Of a DNA stretch of 61,939 nt, positions 35,182 through 44,741 are shown one piece after another; positions within the stretch are counted from its first letter, which is position 1; each line of letters opens with the position of its first letter. Position numbers and translations under genes: made by a program. The stretch comes from Pseudorhodobacter aquimaris (GTDB lineage Bacteria > Pseudomonadota > Alphaproteobacteria > Rhodobacterales > Rhodobacteraceae): the NCBI RefSeq assembly GCF_001202025.1, contig NZ_LGHS01000061.1, positions 1 through 61,939 of the forward strand. Reading direction: 5' to 3'. Under the pieces are notes generated by a model. It saw nothing but the letters and a program-made list of their open reading frames with translations, was not told where the DNA came from and did no database searches.

Positions 35182-36816
35182 TTAGCCTTGATGCGCCCCC
35201 AGTACCACCCCGGCATCCGTCAAGGCGCGAAAAATCGCAGCGTCACGCCCGTAAACATCCCGGCGATATTCCATCCGTCCCGAAGCCGATGGATAGGCCG
35301 TGAAATACACCAGATGTACCGGCACCGGCACCTCAAGGCTTACATTGGTTTCCCGGCCGCTCTTGAGATAGCTCTGGAACAGCCCCACCGGATCATCCGC
35401 CTGCGCCGCAAGCAGGGCATAGGCGAAATCGAACGGGTCGCTTAGCCGGATGCAGCCATGGCTGAAGGCGCGCACTTCGCGGTTAAACAACGACTTTGAC
35501 GGCGTGTCGTGCAAATAAATGTTATAGACGTTGGGGAACATGAATTTCACCAACCCCAGCGCATTGCTGCTCGAGGGGGGCTGCTTCATCGAATAGGGAA
35601 AGGTGCGTGCCGAATAGGCCCCAAAATTGATCGACGAGCGCGGCACGACACGTCCCCGGCTATCCACAACATTCAAATGTCCCACCGCGTTCGGATTGCG
35701 CTGCATCATCGGCAGGTATTCTTTGGTTGTGATGGAACGTGGGATATTCCAAGTCGGGTTAATGACCAGATATTCCATCTCATCCGAAAATTCCGGCGAC
35801 TGACGATCCGCATTCAGCGCCCCGATCACCGAACGGGTGGTAAAGGTCACGCGACCATGGTCAACGATCTTGGCGGTGAAATCGGTAAGATTGACCCAAA
35901 TATGACGCGGGCCCCGATCGATGTTCATCCAGCGTTCCCGCTCCATCGCGACGATGACGGATTTCAGCCGTTCTTGCGGAGAGGTATTGAGCTGTTTGAT
36001 CGTACCGGCACCGGCAACGCCATCTGCCTCCAAACCCATATCGGTCTGGAAGGCTTGCACCGCCTTCTGGATTGCGGCGTCATAGCTGGCTGTCACACTG
36101 CGCGGCAAATAACCCAGCGCCACCAAACGGTCGCGAAGCTGCATCACTGCGGGGCCCGTCGCACCGGGTTTCAGGCTTTGTGCTCCAATTTTCGGCCCCC
36201 AATCGCTGCGCTGTTCCAGTTCATATTTGGCACGCATCAATTGGGCATAGGCCTGTGTGCGCGGCGGCAGTGATTTGAGAAACGCCACCGGCCCCGAGGC
36301 CGCAAAAGCCTCTAGGTTGGCGCGGCGGTCGCGGACTGGCACCTGATGCTTGATTTCGTTCAAAACCTTGGCGGGAACCAGCGCACCGGTCTGCACATCA
36401 CGCGCATAATCCAGCAGGGCGCGGGTCATGCGCACATCCAGCCGACCACGGTCGCCCTCGGTGCGCGCCGCCTTTGCCGCGGCAATCAAACCCGCCACAT
36501 CATAGCGCGCGACCGGCAACCCATGCACACCCGCATTCGACAAAGCCGCCACCAAGGCCATGCGCCGGGCCTCGTGCTCTGGTCCTGTCCAGATCGGCGC
36601 ATAGCCGGAATCATGATAGAATCCGGCGATCGCCTGATCGTCTGCCGCCGCCTCAGCGACCGATTTACGAAAGGCGCTGGCCTCTTTGTCGATAGAAAAA
36701 GCGACCTCTACCTGTGCCATTGCCGGATTCGTCGCAGCACCACCCATCAGTGCAAAGACAAGAAAAGCCTTCGCCCCTTGGATCAACGGGAGGGGAAGGA
36801 CAGTGTGAAAACGCAT
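35182..36816 (-). CDS. L,D-transpeptidase (YcbB-like) with peptidoglycan-binding domain
   Basis: The periplasmic enzyme makes 3-3 murein cross-links or attaches proteins to murein. The 544 residues begin [20 protein letters not shown] with a signal peptide ending near AMAQ. The SCAFFOLD-like region is followed by a PG_binding_1 domain ([29 protein letters not shown]) and a YkuD domain with [14 protein letters not shown], catalytic C455. The start at 36816 is chosen for AGAGG five bases upstream; an in-frame extension to 37425 exists but its sequence is noncoding in character. Transcribed divergently from the DUF882 murein gene. Confidence 0.92.
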   Translation of the reverse strand: MRFHTVLPLPLIQGAKAFLVFALMGGAATNPAMAQVEVAFSIDKEASAFRKSVAEAAADDQAIAGFYHDSGYAPIWTGPEHEARRMALVAALSNAGVHGLPVARYDVAGLIAAAKAARTEGDRGRLDVRMTRALLDYARDVQTGALVPAKVLNEIKHQVPVRDRRANLEAFAASGPVAFLKSLPPRTQAYAQLMRAKYELEQRSDWGPKIGAQSLKPGATGPAVMQLRDRLVALGYLPRSVTASYDAAIQKAVQAFQTDMGLEADGVAGAGTIKQLNTSPQERLKSVIVAMERERWMNIDRGPRHIWVNLTDFTAKIVDHGRVTFTTRSVIGALNADRQSPEFSDEMEYLVINPTWNIPRSITTKEYLPMMQRNPNAVGHLNVVDSRGRVVPRSSINFGAYSARTFPYSMKQPPSSSNALGLVKFMFPNVYNIYLHDTPSKSLFNREVRAFSHGCIRLSDPFDFAYALLAAQADDPVGLFQSYLKSGRETNVSLEVPVPVHLVYFTAYPSASGRMEYRRDVYGRDAAIFRALTDAGVVLGAHQG

Positions 36817-37122
36817 AAGAACCTCTAGCAGCAGTACAACAAGGACCAAAGGCACCAAGATGCTGTGTGTGTCCACCATCAAACCTGTCAAAAGGGCGCA
36901 AACTGTCGCATTTCGGGCACATGGCATGTTTCTGCCACAGTATCCGCAACCCAAGCCTATGTTAAGCAAATTTTTGCCTATTGGGGCGCATCCTCTGCAA
37001 GGTGAGCAATCCGCTATTGGGTTGCGATTCGAGTTGTGTAATAAGAAAGGCGCACTTGGGCAGAGTAGCAATAAAGGCCACGCCAAAGTGGCACAATGCA
37101 AGTGACGGGACAGGCGTTCAGA
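36817..37122. other. Divergent intergenic region between L,D-transpeptidase and DUF882 genes
   Basis: About 300 bases with no gene. It must hold the promoters of both outward-facing murein genes. A plausible tTAAGCAAATTTTT stretch lies near 36960-36975, but no promoter boxes are assigned. Confidence 0.4.
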
Positions 37123-37692
37123 ATGACGAATGAAACATCGACAATGATCTCGCGGCGCGGGCTGCTTGGCGCATTTGCGGCAACCGCAGTATTGGCGACG
37201 CCAACATACAGCCATGCTTTCAGCTTCCTTCGCGGGGCCGGCGATATCCGTCGCTTGAAAATGTACTCCGGTCGTACTGGTGAAAATCTGGATACGATCT
37301 ATTGGGTTGACGGCGATTACATCAAAGAAGCGATGGCCGAGATCAACCACTTCATGCGCGACTGGCGCACAGGCACCTCCATCGACATTGATCCGCGCAC
37401 TGTTGATATCATGGCGGCCTCGCACCGTTTGATGGATGCATCCGAACCTTATATGATGCTTTCTGGCTACCGCAGCCCGAAAACCAATGCGATGTTGCGC
37501 TCCAAATCACGCGGCGTGGCCAAGCACTCGCTGCATATGGTCGGACAAGCAGCCGATCTGCGCCTGAAGTCCCGCTCTATCGGGCAAATGGCAAAAGCGG
37601 CCAAGGCCTGTGCATCCGGCGGTGTCGGCTCTTACAGCCGGTCAAACTTTGTCCATATGGATTGCGGCCCTGTACGCAGCTGGGGCGGCTGA
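37123..37692 (+). CDS. DUF882/YcbK-type murein peptidase, probably Tat-exported
   Basis: The 189-residue protein has an N-terminal SRRGLLGAFAATAVLATPTYSHA with a twin-arginine motif (SRRxLL), so export by Tat is likely. The MepK/YcbK metallopeptidase domain shows SGYRSPKTNAMLR, then AKHSLHMVGQAADLRL with the zinc His and Asp, and NFVHMDCGPVRSW with the last His. Such enzymes cut murein cross-links. The start at 37123 is chosen over one 27 bases upstream as the N-terminus then matches a signal peptide. It is divergent from an L,D-transpeptidase, suggesting balanced cross-link making and cutting. Confidence 0.88.
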   Translation: MTNETSTMISRRGLLGAFAATAVLATPTYSHAFSFLRGAGDIRRLKMYSGRTGENLDTIYWVDGDYIKEAMAEINHFMRDWRTGTSIDIDPRTVDIMAASHRLMDASEPYMMLSGYRSPKTNAMLRSKSRGVAKHSLHMVGQAADLRLKSRSIGQMAKAAKACASGGVGSYSRSNFVHMDCGPVRSWGG

Positions 37693-37715
37693 TCTTGCAA
37701 ATATTGCAACCGAAG

Positions 37716-37739
37716 GCACCCTGAGGGGTGCTTTTTTTT
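37716..37739 (+). terminator. Rho-independent terminator after the DUF882 gene
   Basis: GGCACCC TGAG GGGTGC followed by eight T forms a clear stem-loop and U tract 24 bases after the stop codon. Confidence 0.92.
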
Positions 37740-37777
37740 ATGGGCTATCGACAGCTGCCCACCCCAGGTGGCGGCTC

Positions 37778-38482
37778 TTATCTCCGACGGAACGTCAGAT
37801 AGTGCTGCGGGCGCCCCTCACGGATCGCTTTTTGCTCATAGCGGGTTGAAATCCAATCCTCCCAAGGGGTTGCGGATTGGCTGACAAGGTCAAACCCCGC
37901 GACCGGCACCTCTTCCAAAGCCTGGCGCACATAATCGCAAATATCGGTCGCCACGCGGAACTCTGCCCCCGGTTTCATCACCCGCGCCAAGGGCAGCAGA
38001 TGGTTCGGGGTTACAAACCGGCGGCGGTGGTGGCGCGCCTTGGGCCAAGGGTCCGGATAATTCAGAAAGGCTTTATCAATGCAGGCATCGGGGAGGATAT
38101 CAAACAGCGCCCGCACATCCTCGGGGTGGACGCAAAGGTTTTCCACCCCCGCCGCCCGGATCTTACCCAAGAGCATCGCCACGCCGTTCACATAGGGTTC
38201 ACAGCCGATGATCCCCACCTCGGGATAGCGCGCCGCCATATGCACAAGATGCTCGCCCCCGCCAAAGCCGACCTCCAGCCACAAGGGCCGCCCGTCGGCA
38301 AAGAAACCGGCAGGATCGACCACATGCCGGTCGGGGTTGTCGGCCTGACTGGTGCCAGCGGGACGCAGCGCTTCCAGATCCTCTTCCAGATAGGTTTTCT
38401 GGCTGGCCCGCAGCGTTTTGCCACGATGACGCCCATAGAAATTACGGCGCTCCGTTATTGTTTTGGTGTGATCGTCAGACAT
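37778..38482 (-). CDS. trmB: tRNA (guanine(46)-N7)-methyltransferase
   Basis: This 234-residue SAM-dependent enzyme makes m7G46 in tRNA. The SAM motif is [17 protein letters not shown] near residue 72, then [14 protein letters not shown], and the family motif [16 protein letters not shown] near residue 140 contains the catalytic residues. The ATG is at 38482. It converges with the DUF882 gene, with the terminator between them. Confidence 0.96.
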   Translation of the reverse strand: MSDDHTKTITERRNFYGRHRGKTLRASQKTYLEEDLEALRPAGTSQADNPDRHVVDPAGFFADGRPLWLEVGFGGGEHLVHMAARYPEVGIIGCEPYVNGVAMLLGKIRAAGVENLCVHPEDVRALFDILPDACIDKAFLNYPDPWPKARHHRRRFVTPNHLLPLARVMKPGAEFRVATDICDYVRQALEEVPVAGFDLVSQSATPWEDWISTRYEQKAIREGRPQHYLTFRRR

Positions 38483-38616
38483 CTCGGCCCCCTTGGCTGC
38501 GCGCCGGCGTAGCCCGTCACGGTCCAGAGGTCAAGCACAACAGCCCCCGATCCGGAAACAGCGTTGCAATTCCTGCCCCATACGGCGAAGCTGACCCGAA
38601 CCATGCCAAGGACCCC

Positions 38617-39054
38617 ATGATGAAGACGATCTATCTGCTCAACGGCCCCAACCTGAACCTTCTGGGCAAACGCCAACCCGAGATCTACGGGCATGAAACC
38701 CTTGCCGACGTAGAGCGCGATTGCACGGCCTTGGCCGGTGACTTGGGTCTGAAACTGGTCGCATTTCAATCCAACCATGAGGGCGCGATCATCGACAAGA
38801 TCCATGAGGCCCGCGACAAAGCAGCCGGTATCGTCATCAACCCCGCCGCCTTTACCCATACGTCGGTCGCGATTCTGGATGCGCTGAACGCCTTTGACGG
38901 GCCGGTGATCGAGGTCCACATCTCAAACGTTCACAAGCGTGAGGCGTTTCGCCATCACTCCTATGTCTCGCAGCGGGCCGAGGGGGTAATCGCGGGGTTG
39001 GGCACCGAAGGATATAAGGCCGCGCTGCGCCATCTCGCGGTTTTGCTGGGGTAA
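38617..39054 (+). CDS. aroQ: 3-dehydroquinate dehydratase, type II
   Basis: The third enzyme of the shikimate pathway dehydrates 3-dehydroquinate. The 145-residue product has [17 protein letters not shown] with the catalytic Arg and Tyr of the type II flap, [29 protein letters not shown] and [18 protein letters not shown]. Two ATGs are adjacent (38617 and 38620); AAGGA precedes the first by five bases. Either could be used. Confidence 0.96.
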   Translation: MMKTIYLLNGPNLNLLGKRQPEIYGHETLADVERDCTALAGDLGLKLVAFQSNHEGAIIDKIHEARDKAAGIVINPAAFTHTSVAILDALNAFDGPVIEVHISNVHKREAFRHHSYVSQRAEGVIAGLGTEGYKAALRHLAVLLG

Positions 39055-39078
39055 AAAACAGGTGGCCCCTAAGCCACC
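39053..39078 (-). terminator. Rho-independent terminator of the gly operon
   Basis: On the minus strand GGTGGC TTAGGG GCCACC is followed by TGTTTTTT. The perfect six-base-pair stem and U tract lie 18 bases after the glyS stop. The reverse orientation has no T run, so it serves glyS rather than aroQ. Confidence 0.85.
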
Positions 39079-39095
39079 CGTCGCAACCTAAGGGT

Positions 39096-41327
39096 TTAGC
39101 CCTCGATCTTGGTCAGATCCGCCACCGGCGCACAAGCGGCGCGGATACGGTGAAGCAGGTTGAGGCGATTGCGGCGGATAACCTCGCTATCGGCATTGAC
39201 CTGCACCGCCTCGAAAAACGCATCAATGGGCGCGCGGAGCTTGGCCAGTTCGGCCATGGCGGTAGCGAAATCTTCGGCCTCCATCGCGGGTTTGATCGTG
39301 GTCTCGGCGGTGTCGAGGGCGGCAAACAAGGCGCGCTCGGCATCGGTCTCGGCAAATTTGATATCCGCCCCGTAAGAGTATTCGACGCCGTCCTTGGTCT
39401 CTGCCTGGGTCAGGATGTTATTGGCGCGTTTGAACCCTTGCAGCAGGTTCGTGCCATCCTCCGAGGTGATGAACCCGTTGAGCGCGCGGGCGCGGTTGAC
39501 CAGCAGCGTCAGATCATCATTGCCGGGCATCGCGATGCAGGCATCGATGATGTCGTGGCGAATACCCTCATCGCGCAGGAAGACTTTTAGGCGGTCGTGG
39601 AAGAAGGTGAGGAGAGAGTCTGCTGCCGTCATAGCCGAAGTCAACTTTTCGTCTACAGCCTTCAGTCCGAGACTTTTCGCTTCTGCGGACATAGCCTCTT
39701 TCATCGCATCTAGCGTTTTTCCGTAGCCCAATTCAGCTAGCCCATCAATTGCTTGATTTGCTCCCACTGTTTTTGATTGTAGCCAAGTTTCAAACGAATG
39801 GCCAAAAACAGCTTTAAACAATGACATTTTCAAGGGTAGCCGCATCCCATTCCCCAGCACCAACCGGATAACCCCAAGGGCTGCGCGGCGCAGGGCATAG
39901 GGGTCCTTGCTGCCGGTGGGCTTTTCGTCGATCGCCCAGAACCCCGTCAACGTATCGATCTTATCGGCCAGCGCCACAGCGATCGAAACCGGATCACTTG
40001 GCACATCATCGGTGGGGCCAAGGGGCGAGTAATGGGCCTTGCAGGCATCGGCCACCGCATCGGGCAGGCCAGCGGCGCGGGCATAATATCCGCCCATGGT
40101 GCCTTGCAGCTCGGGGAATTCGCCGACCATGGCCGATTGCAGATCGGCTTTGGCAACACGTGCGGCTTGTTCGGCCAGATCGGGATCGGCATCGACCATC
40201 GGCGCGATTTCACGCGCAAGCGCGGCAATGCGCTGCACCCGGTCGGCCTGACTGCCCAGCTTATTGTGGAAGGTGACCGAGGCAAGCCCCGCGCCCATAC
40301 CGTCCAACCCTTTGGCCGCAACGGTGCGCAGATCGTTTTCCCAAAAGAATTTCGCATCCGACAGCCGCGCCGAGAGCACCTTGTTGTTGCCCGCCAGAAT
40401 GGTCGCGCCATGATCGGCGGTTTCACGGTTGGCAACGGTCACAAAGCCTTCGATCCGGCCTGTCTTGGGGTTGCGGACCGAGAAAAACTTCTGATGCTCT
40501 TTCATAGAGGTTTGCAGCACCTCAGGCGGCAAGCCCAGAAAATCCTTACCGATGCGGCCCAGCAAGACCACCGGCCATTCGACCAGCCCCGCAACCTCGG
40601 TCAAGAGCCCCGCATCGGGGACCACTTCCAACCCCGAGGCAAAGGCCTGATTTTGGGCGTCCTGCCAGATCGCGGCCTCACGCTCGGCCGGGTCCAGCAT
40701 CACGAAGGCGCGGCGCAGCTTGGTGCAATAATCGTCAAAACCTGTCACCGCAAAGCGGCCAGGTGCCATGAAACGGTGGCCCTCGGTGGTGTTGCCCGAT
40801 TGCAGATGGTCAATCGTCACCGGCACGACCTGCGCGCCATCCTCGGCCGAGAGGATGCACAGGATCGAATGCAGCGGGCGCACCCAACGCAAAGAGCCCG
40901 CACCCCAACGCATGGATTTGGGCCAAGGGAAATTGCGGATCGCATGTTCCAGCACCCCGGCGATGATATTGGGCGCCGAACGGCCCGGTTTTTCCATCAC
41001 CGCGAAATAGACCTGCCCCTTTTTGTCATCGCGGATCTGCAACTGGTCCTGGGTCAATCCGGTAGAGCGTAAAAACCCCTGCAAGGCGGCCTCGGGCGCG
41101 CCGACCTTGGGGCCTTTGCGTTCCTCGCGCACGGGTTTGCTTTCGGCCAAAAGCCCCTCGATCGTCAGGACCAAACGGCGCGGCGTGGAAAACGCACCGG
41201 CAGAGGCATAGGTCAGACCCGCCTCGACCAGCCCGTCGGTGACCAGCTTTTTAAGGTCAGCGGCGGCGCGGGCCTGCATGCGGGCGGGGATTTCCTCGGA
41301 AAACAGTTCAAGCAGCATATCGGGCAT
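39096..41327 (-). CDS. glyS: Glycine--tRNA ligase beta subunit
   Basis: The 743-residue subunit of heterotetrameric glycyl-tRNA synthetase recognises tRNA-Gly. The N-terminus MPDMLLELFSEEIPARMQ is typical; HRFMAPG, EFPELQGTMGGYYARAAG and LADKIDTLTGFW are well-known stretches, with the HD-like and anticodon-binding C-terminal domains present (FFHDRLKVFLRDEGIRHD). The start follows the DUF6446 stop by 3 bases. A terminator follows. Third gene of glyQ-DUF6446-glyS. Confidence 0.97.
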   Translation of the reverse strand: MPDMLLELFSEEIPARMQARAAADLKKLVTDGLVEAGLTYASAGAFSTPRRLVLTIEGLLAESKPVREERKGPKVGAPEAALQGFLRSTGLTQDQLQIRDDKKGQVYFAVMEKPGRSAPNIIAGVLEHAIRNFPWPKSMRWGAGSLRWVRPLHSILCILSAEDGAQVVPVTIDHLQSGNTTEGHRFMAPGRFAVTGFDDYCTKLRRAFVMLDPAEREAAIWQDAQNQAFASGLEVVPDAGLLTEVAGLVEWPVVLLGRIGKDFLGLPPEVLQTSMKEHQKFFSVRNPKTGRIEGFVTVANRETADHGATILAGNNKVLSARLSDAKFFWENDLRTVAAKGLDGMGAGLASVTFHNKLGSQADRVQRIAALAREIAPMVDADPDLAEQAARVAKADLQSAMVGEFPELQGTMGGYYARAAGLPDAVADACKAHYSPLGPTDDVPSDPVSIAVALADKIDTLTGFWAIDEKPTGSKDPYALRRAALGVIRLVLGNGMRLPLKMSLFKAVFGHSFETWLQSKTVGANQAIDGLAELGYGKTLDAMKEAMSAEAKSLGLKAVDEKLTSAMTAADSLLTFFHDRLKVFLRDEGIRHDIIDACIAMPGNDDLTLLVNRARALNGFITSEDGTNLLQGFKRANNILTQAETKDGVEYSYGADIKFAETDAERALFAALDTAETTIKPAMEAEDFATAMAELAKLRAPIDAFFEAVQVNADSEVIRRNRLNLLHRIRAACAPVADLTKIEG

Positions 41328-41330
41328 GGG

Positions 41331-41846
41331 TTATTTCTCCGGGCAGTCGGCGGGGGCGGGCTCGCCGTTGAAAACGACCTCTCCGCAGTGATTGATCTGG
41401 TTCCACGCAAAGGCGCGGCCGTCGTCCATGATGGCGACAACACGGTCGATACCGTATTGGATGTTTTCCTCGCCCAAATAGGCCACGGCACGCCCTTCCT
41501 CCAAGGCTTCGCCTATGGCCTTGGCATCGAAACACTCAAACCAACCGGGAGCGACCAGTGGTGTGGCACCTTCATAGATACGGTAGGTCTCTGTCAGCAT
41601 CGCCATGCTTTGCGGTGTGCGGAAACAGGCGCGGAACCGGATGGGGGAACTGTCAGCGTCAATCCCCTCAAACCCCTCGATCAGCAAGGGCTCTGCCACG
41701 CCGTCCAGCGTGGTCATGCGAATTTCGGCCGCGGGGCTGCTGGCCTCTACCGTCTGGTAGTAGCCATAGACTTGAAGGTAATAGATGGCAGCCCCTGCCA
41801 GAAGTGCGGATATCACGATTGCCCCTACGAATATTCTGCCGATCAC
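41331..41846 (-). CDS. DUF6446-type single-TM protein between glyQ and glyS
   Basis: The 171-residue protein starts at a GTG (41846) whose last two bases form part of the glyQ stop (GTGA, 4-base overlap). One hydrophobic helix is at residues 3-23 ([21 protein letters not shown]), so the rest is likely periplasmic. The outer domain has four cysteines (FRACF, ECFDA, NHCGE, ADCPE) and motifs PIRFRACF and [14 protein letters not shown]. Its function is unknown. Placement inside the GlyRS operon is known to recur in Rhodobacteraceae (from memory). A longer frame to 42005 is shadowed by glyQ. Confidence 0.82.
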   Translation of the reverse strand: MIGRIFVGAIVISALLAGAAIYYLQVYGYYQTVEASSPAAEIRMTTLDGVAEPLLIEGFEGIDADSSPIRFRACFRTPQSMAMLTETYRIYEGATPLVAPGWFECFDAKAIGEALEEGRAVAYLGEENIQYGIDRVVAIMDDGRAFAWNQINHCGEVVFNGEPAPADCPEK

Positions 41847-42778
41847 AGCGTTTCCAGTTCTGCCCCTGCGGCTTCGGTTTTCACGAAGGCATCGGCACAG
41901 GCGCGGGCCAAGGCACGCACCCGGCCGATATAGGCCTGACGTTCGGTCACCGAAATCACGCCACGCGCGTCGAGCAGGTTGAACAGATGGCTGGCCTTGA
42001 TGCATTGATCATAGGCGGGATGCGCCATGATGATGCGCCGCCCCGCGCTGTCCACCGTATCGGCGGCAAGGGTGGCAAGACATTCGGCCTCGGCATCCTT
42101 GAAGTGCTGCAAGAGCGTATCTGTGTTGGCCTGATCAAAGTTCCAGCGGCTGTATTCCTGTTCGGTCTGGCGGAACACATCGCCGTATTTCAGCGCAATC
42201 GGCGCGTCGGGATCATTATAGGGCATATCCATAACGTGATCGACGCCCAGAATATACATCGCAAGCCGCTCCAGCCCATATGTCAGCTCACCCGAAACCG
42301 GATGGCAGTCATGGCCGCCGACCTGCTGGAAATAGGTGAACTGGCTGACTTCCATGCCGTCACACCAAACCTCCCAGCCAAGGCCCCATGCGCCAAGGGT
42401 CGGGCTTTCCCAGTCATCCTCGACAAAGCGGATGTCATGCAGATCCATGTCGATACCGATGGCCTCAAGCGACCCAAGATAGAGCGCTTGCAGATCCGGC
42501 GGGCTGGGTTTGATCAGCACCTGATACTGGTAGTAATGCTGCAAACGGTTCGGGTTCTCGCCGTAACGCCCGTCGGTCGGACGGCGCGACGGCTGAACAT
42601 AGGCCGCGGCCCATGGCTTGTTGCCCAATGACCGCAGGGTCGTGGCAGGGTGGAACGTACCTGCGCCAACCTCCATGTCATAGGGTTGCAACACAGCACA
42701 GCCCTTACCGGACCAATAGGTCATCAAGCGCAAGATGATCTCTTGAAAACTGCGCGGGGGGGTCGGCTTTTGGGTCAT
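41843..42778 (-). CDS. glyQ: Glycine--tRNA ligase alpha subunit
   Basis: This is the 311-residue catalytic alpha subunit of glycyl-tRNA synthetase. The family hallmarks are [20 protein letters not shown] at residues about 11-30, [13 protein letters not shown]-like [40 protein letters not shown] and [11 protein letters not shown]. The start at 42778 ([11 protein letters not shown]) follows AAGGG eight bases upstream; a longer frame to 42913 is not conserved. First gene of the operon; divergent from the trypsin-fold gene. Confidence 0.97.
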   Translation of the reverse strand: MTQKPTPPRSFQEIILRLMTYWSGKGCAVLQPYDMEVGAGTFHPATTLRSLGNKPWAAAYVQPSRRPTDGRYGENPNRLQHYYQYQVLIKPSPPDLQALYLGSLEAIGIDMDLHDIRFVEDDWESPTLGAWGLGWEVWCDGMEVSQFTYFQQVGGHDCHPVSGELTYGLERLAMYILGVDHVMDMPYNDPDAPIALKYGDVFRQTEQEYSRWNFDQANTDTLLQHFKDAEAECLATLAADTVDSAGRRIIMAHPAYDQCIKASHLFNLLDARGVISVTERQAYIGRVRALARACADAFVKTEAAGAELETL

Positions 42779-42970
42779 GCGCATCCCTTTGCGGCTGAAA
42801 CGGGTTTTGCGCATTGAATAGGCAAAGGGCCCGACAGGGTCAATGCCCCGCTTGTTCGCTTGATTGTGACGCGCAAAAAACGTCTGAAGGGGCTGCCTAC
42901 TCTGGCAATCCATGCGATTTTATGGTTTCGCACATTTATCAAGAATGACACGCACCGAAACGAGGGCCCC

Positions 42971-44737
42971 ATGCCAAAGTACCTATCACTCTTTACCCTC
43001 CTATTTTGGTCTTTCTTTGCCAGCATGGCCGCCGCCCAGGATCGCGCATGGGTGCAGATAGAGGCCCGCCCCACCCTTGCCCAAGCCGAAGAACGCGCCC
43101 GCGCCTATGCCTCTGCCTTCAGCGATGTGGCCGGGTTCCATATGGTCTCAGGCTGGTATGCAATCGCGCTTGGCCCCTATGACCCCGATGCGGCTTCGCG
43201 TCGGCTGACACAGCTGCGCCGTGACAATCTGATCCCCGCCGACAGCTTTGTTACCACAGGCGGACAGTATCTTTCAGGCTTCTGGCCTTTGGGGCAAGAC
43301 CCTATGACCGCCCCGCCAATCGGGGCCGCCTTGCCCGAGCCTGTTGTCACCGCCCCGCTTGCGCCAAGCACTGACCCCGCGACAATCCCCCAGCCCTTCA
43401 CCGAGCCCGAGGAAACCCTGCAACAGGCCCGCCGCTCTGAGCAGGCGCTGCCGCCAGAGGCGCGCAAGGATTTGCAGGCCGCCTTGAAGTGGTTCGGTTT
43501 TTATGATGCCGCCATTGACGGCGCTTTCGGGCGGGGCACGCGTGCCTCTATGGCCGCATGGCAAACAGCAAAGGGTCATGAGCCAACGGGCGTCATGACG
43601 ACCAAACAGCGCGCCCAAATCATCACCGAGCGCGATCTGGTCGTCGCCGATCTGGGATTGCAGACCATCACCGAGGAAGAGGCCGGGATCGAGGTTTCCC
43701 TGCCGATGGCCTTGGTCAATTTCGATCACTATGAGCCGCCCTTTGTCCATTTTGCGGAAAAGGACGGATCCGGCCTGCGCGTCGTGCTGATTTCCGAACC
43801 CGGAGATCCGGCGGTGCTGCGCAGCCTTTATGACATCTTGCAAAGGCTGGAGGTTGTTCCCCAGAACGGTGCCCGCAGCCTGACCGACCGCGGCTTTACC
43901 ATCGATGCCCGCGATGAAAACCTTGCCTCACGCAGCGTTGTCGACCTAAGCGGCGGGTTGATCAAAGGCTATATGCTGATCTGGTCGCCCGAAGCCGAAG
44001 ACAAGGCCCGCAATGCCCTGAAGGCAATCGAGAGCAGTTTCAAAACGATCGGCGGGCGCGCGCTTGATCCGGGCCTGGTGTCGTTGGATGATGCCAAGCG
44101 CCGTAACCTTTTGGCCGGAATGGAAGTGCGTAAACCCAAGCTGTCGCGCAGCGGGTTCTTTGTGTCAGATACGGGGGCGGTTCTGACCACCACCGAGAGC
44201 TTGCAAAGCTGTGGGCGCATCACGCTGGACCATAATATCGACGCCACGGTGACTTCACAGGATGATACCAACGGACTTGCTGTGCTGACGCCGGTGAAAC
44301 CGCTGGCGCCGCGCTTTATCGCGGAGTTTGCCGACAGCCCGCGCATCGGCACCGAGGTCGCGCTGGCCGGCTATTCCTATGAGGATGCCCTGCCCGCCCC
44401 CACGCTGACCTTTGGCGCAGTGGAAGATACCAAGGGGCTGGCCGGTGAGACAGGTATCGCGCGGCTCTCGCTGTCGTCCTTGCCCGGCGATGCAGGCGGT
44501 CCGGTGATGGATGGCAAGGGGGCCGTGCTGGGCATGTTGATCCCCGCAACCGCCACGGATGGCCGCGTGCTGCCCGGTGAGGTCTCTTTTGTCGCCGATG
44601 TGACCAGCATCAAGGCCGTTCTGGACCGCGCAGGCATCGCCCCCGTTCAGCAAACCAGCCGCGCGGCCCCGCTGCCGCCAAGTGACCTGACGGAACGTGC
44701 AATGTCGATGACAGTGCTGGTATCCTGCTGGGAATAG
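42971..44737 (+). CDS. SPOR-like / peptidoglycan-binding / trypsin-fold protein without catalytic triad
   Basis: The 588 residues begin with a signal peptide (MPKYLSLFTLLFWSFFASMAAAQ). Residues about 27-100 resemble a SPOR-type repeat (WVQIEARPTLAQAEERARAYA). Residues about 165-222 form a PG_binding_1 domain (LQAALKWFGFYDAAIDGAFGRGTRASMAAWQ). The C-terminal 200 residues have the trypsin-2 layout: SGFFVSDTGAVLTTTESLQSC where a protease has NAHVV, TNGLAVLTPV where the Asp is expected, and LPGDAGGPVMDGKGAVLGML in place of GDSGGP. All three catalytic residues are therefore changed (A508 for the serine). It is probably a periplasmic murein-binding scaffold. Divergent from glyQ; converges with trkH. 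Confidence 0.85.
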   Translation: MPKYLSLFTLLFWSFFASMAAAQDRAWVQIEARPTLAQAEERARAYASAFSDVAGFHMVSGWYAIALGPYDPDAASRRLTQLRRDNLIPADSFVTTGGQYLSGFWPLGQDPMTAPPIGAALPEPVVTAPLAPSTDPATIPQPFTEPEETLQQARRSEQALPPEARKDLQAALKWFGFYDAAIDGAFGRGTRASMAAWQTAKGHEPTGVMTTKQRAQIITERDLVVADLGLQTITEEEAGIEVSLPMALVNFDHYEPPFVHFAEKDGSGLRVVLISEPGDPAVLRSLYDILQRLEVVPQNGARSLTDRGFTIDARDENLASRSVVDLSGGLIKGYMLIWSPEAEDKARNALKAIESSFKTIGGRALDPGLVSLDDAKRRNLLAGMEVRKPKLSRSGFFVSDTGAVLTTTESLQSCGRITLDHNIDATVTSQDDTNGLAVLTPVKPLAPRFIAEFADSPRIGTEVALAGYSYEDALPAPTLTFGAVEDTKGLAGETGIARLSLSSLPGDAGGPVMDGKGAVLGMLIPATATDGRVLPGEVSFVADVTSIKAVLDRAGIAPVQQTSRAAPLPPSDLTERAMSMTVLVSCWE

Positions 44738-44741
44738 CGCC

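Noticed and set aside
36817-37425. Upstream extension of the L,D-transpeptidase gene
   Set aside because: The extra 203 residues are Cys- and Pro-rich with no conservation pattern, cover the DUF882 start, and a good start with AGAGG exists at 36816.
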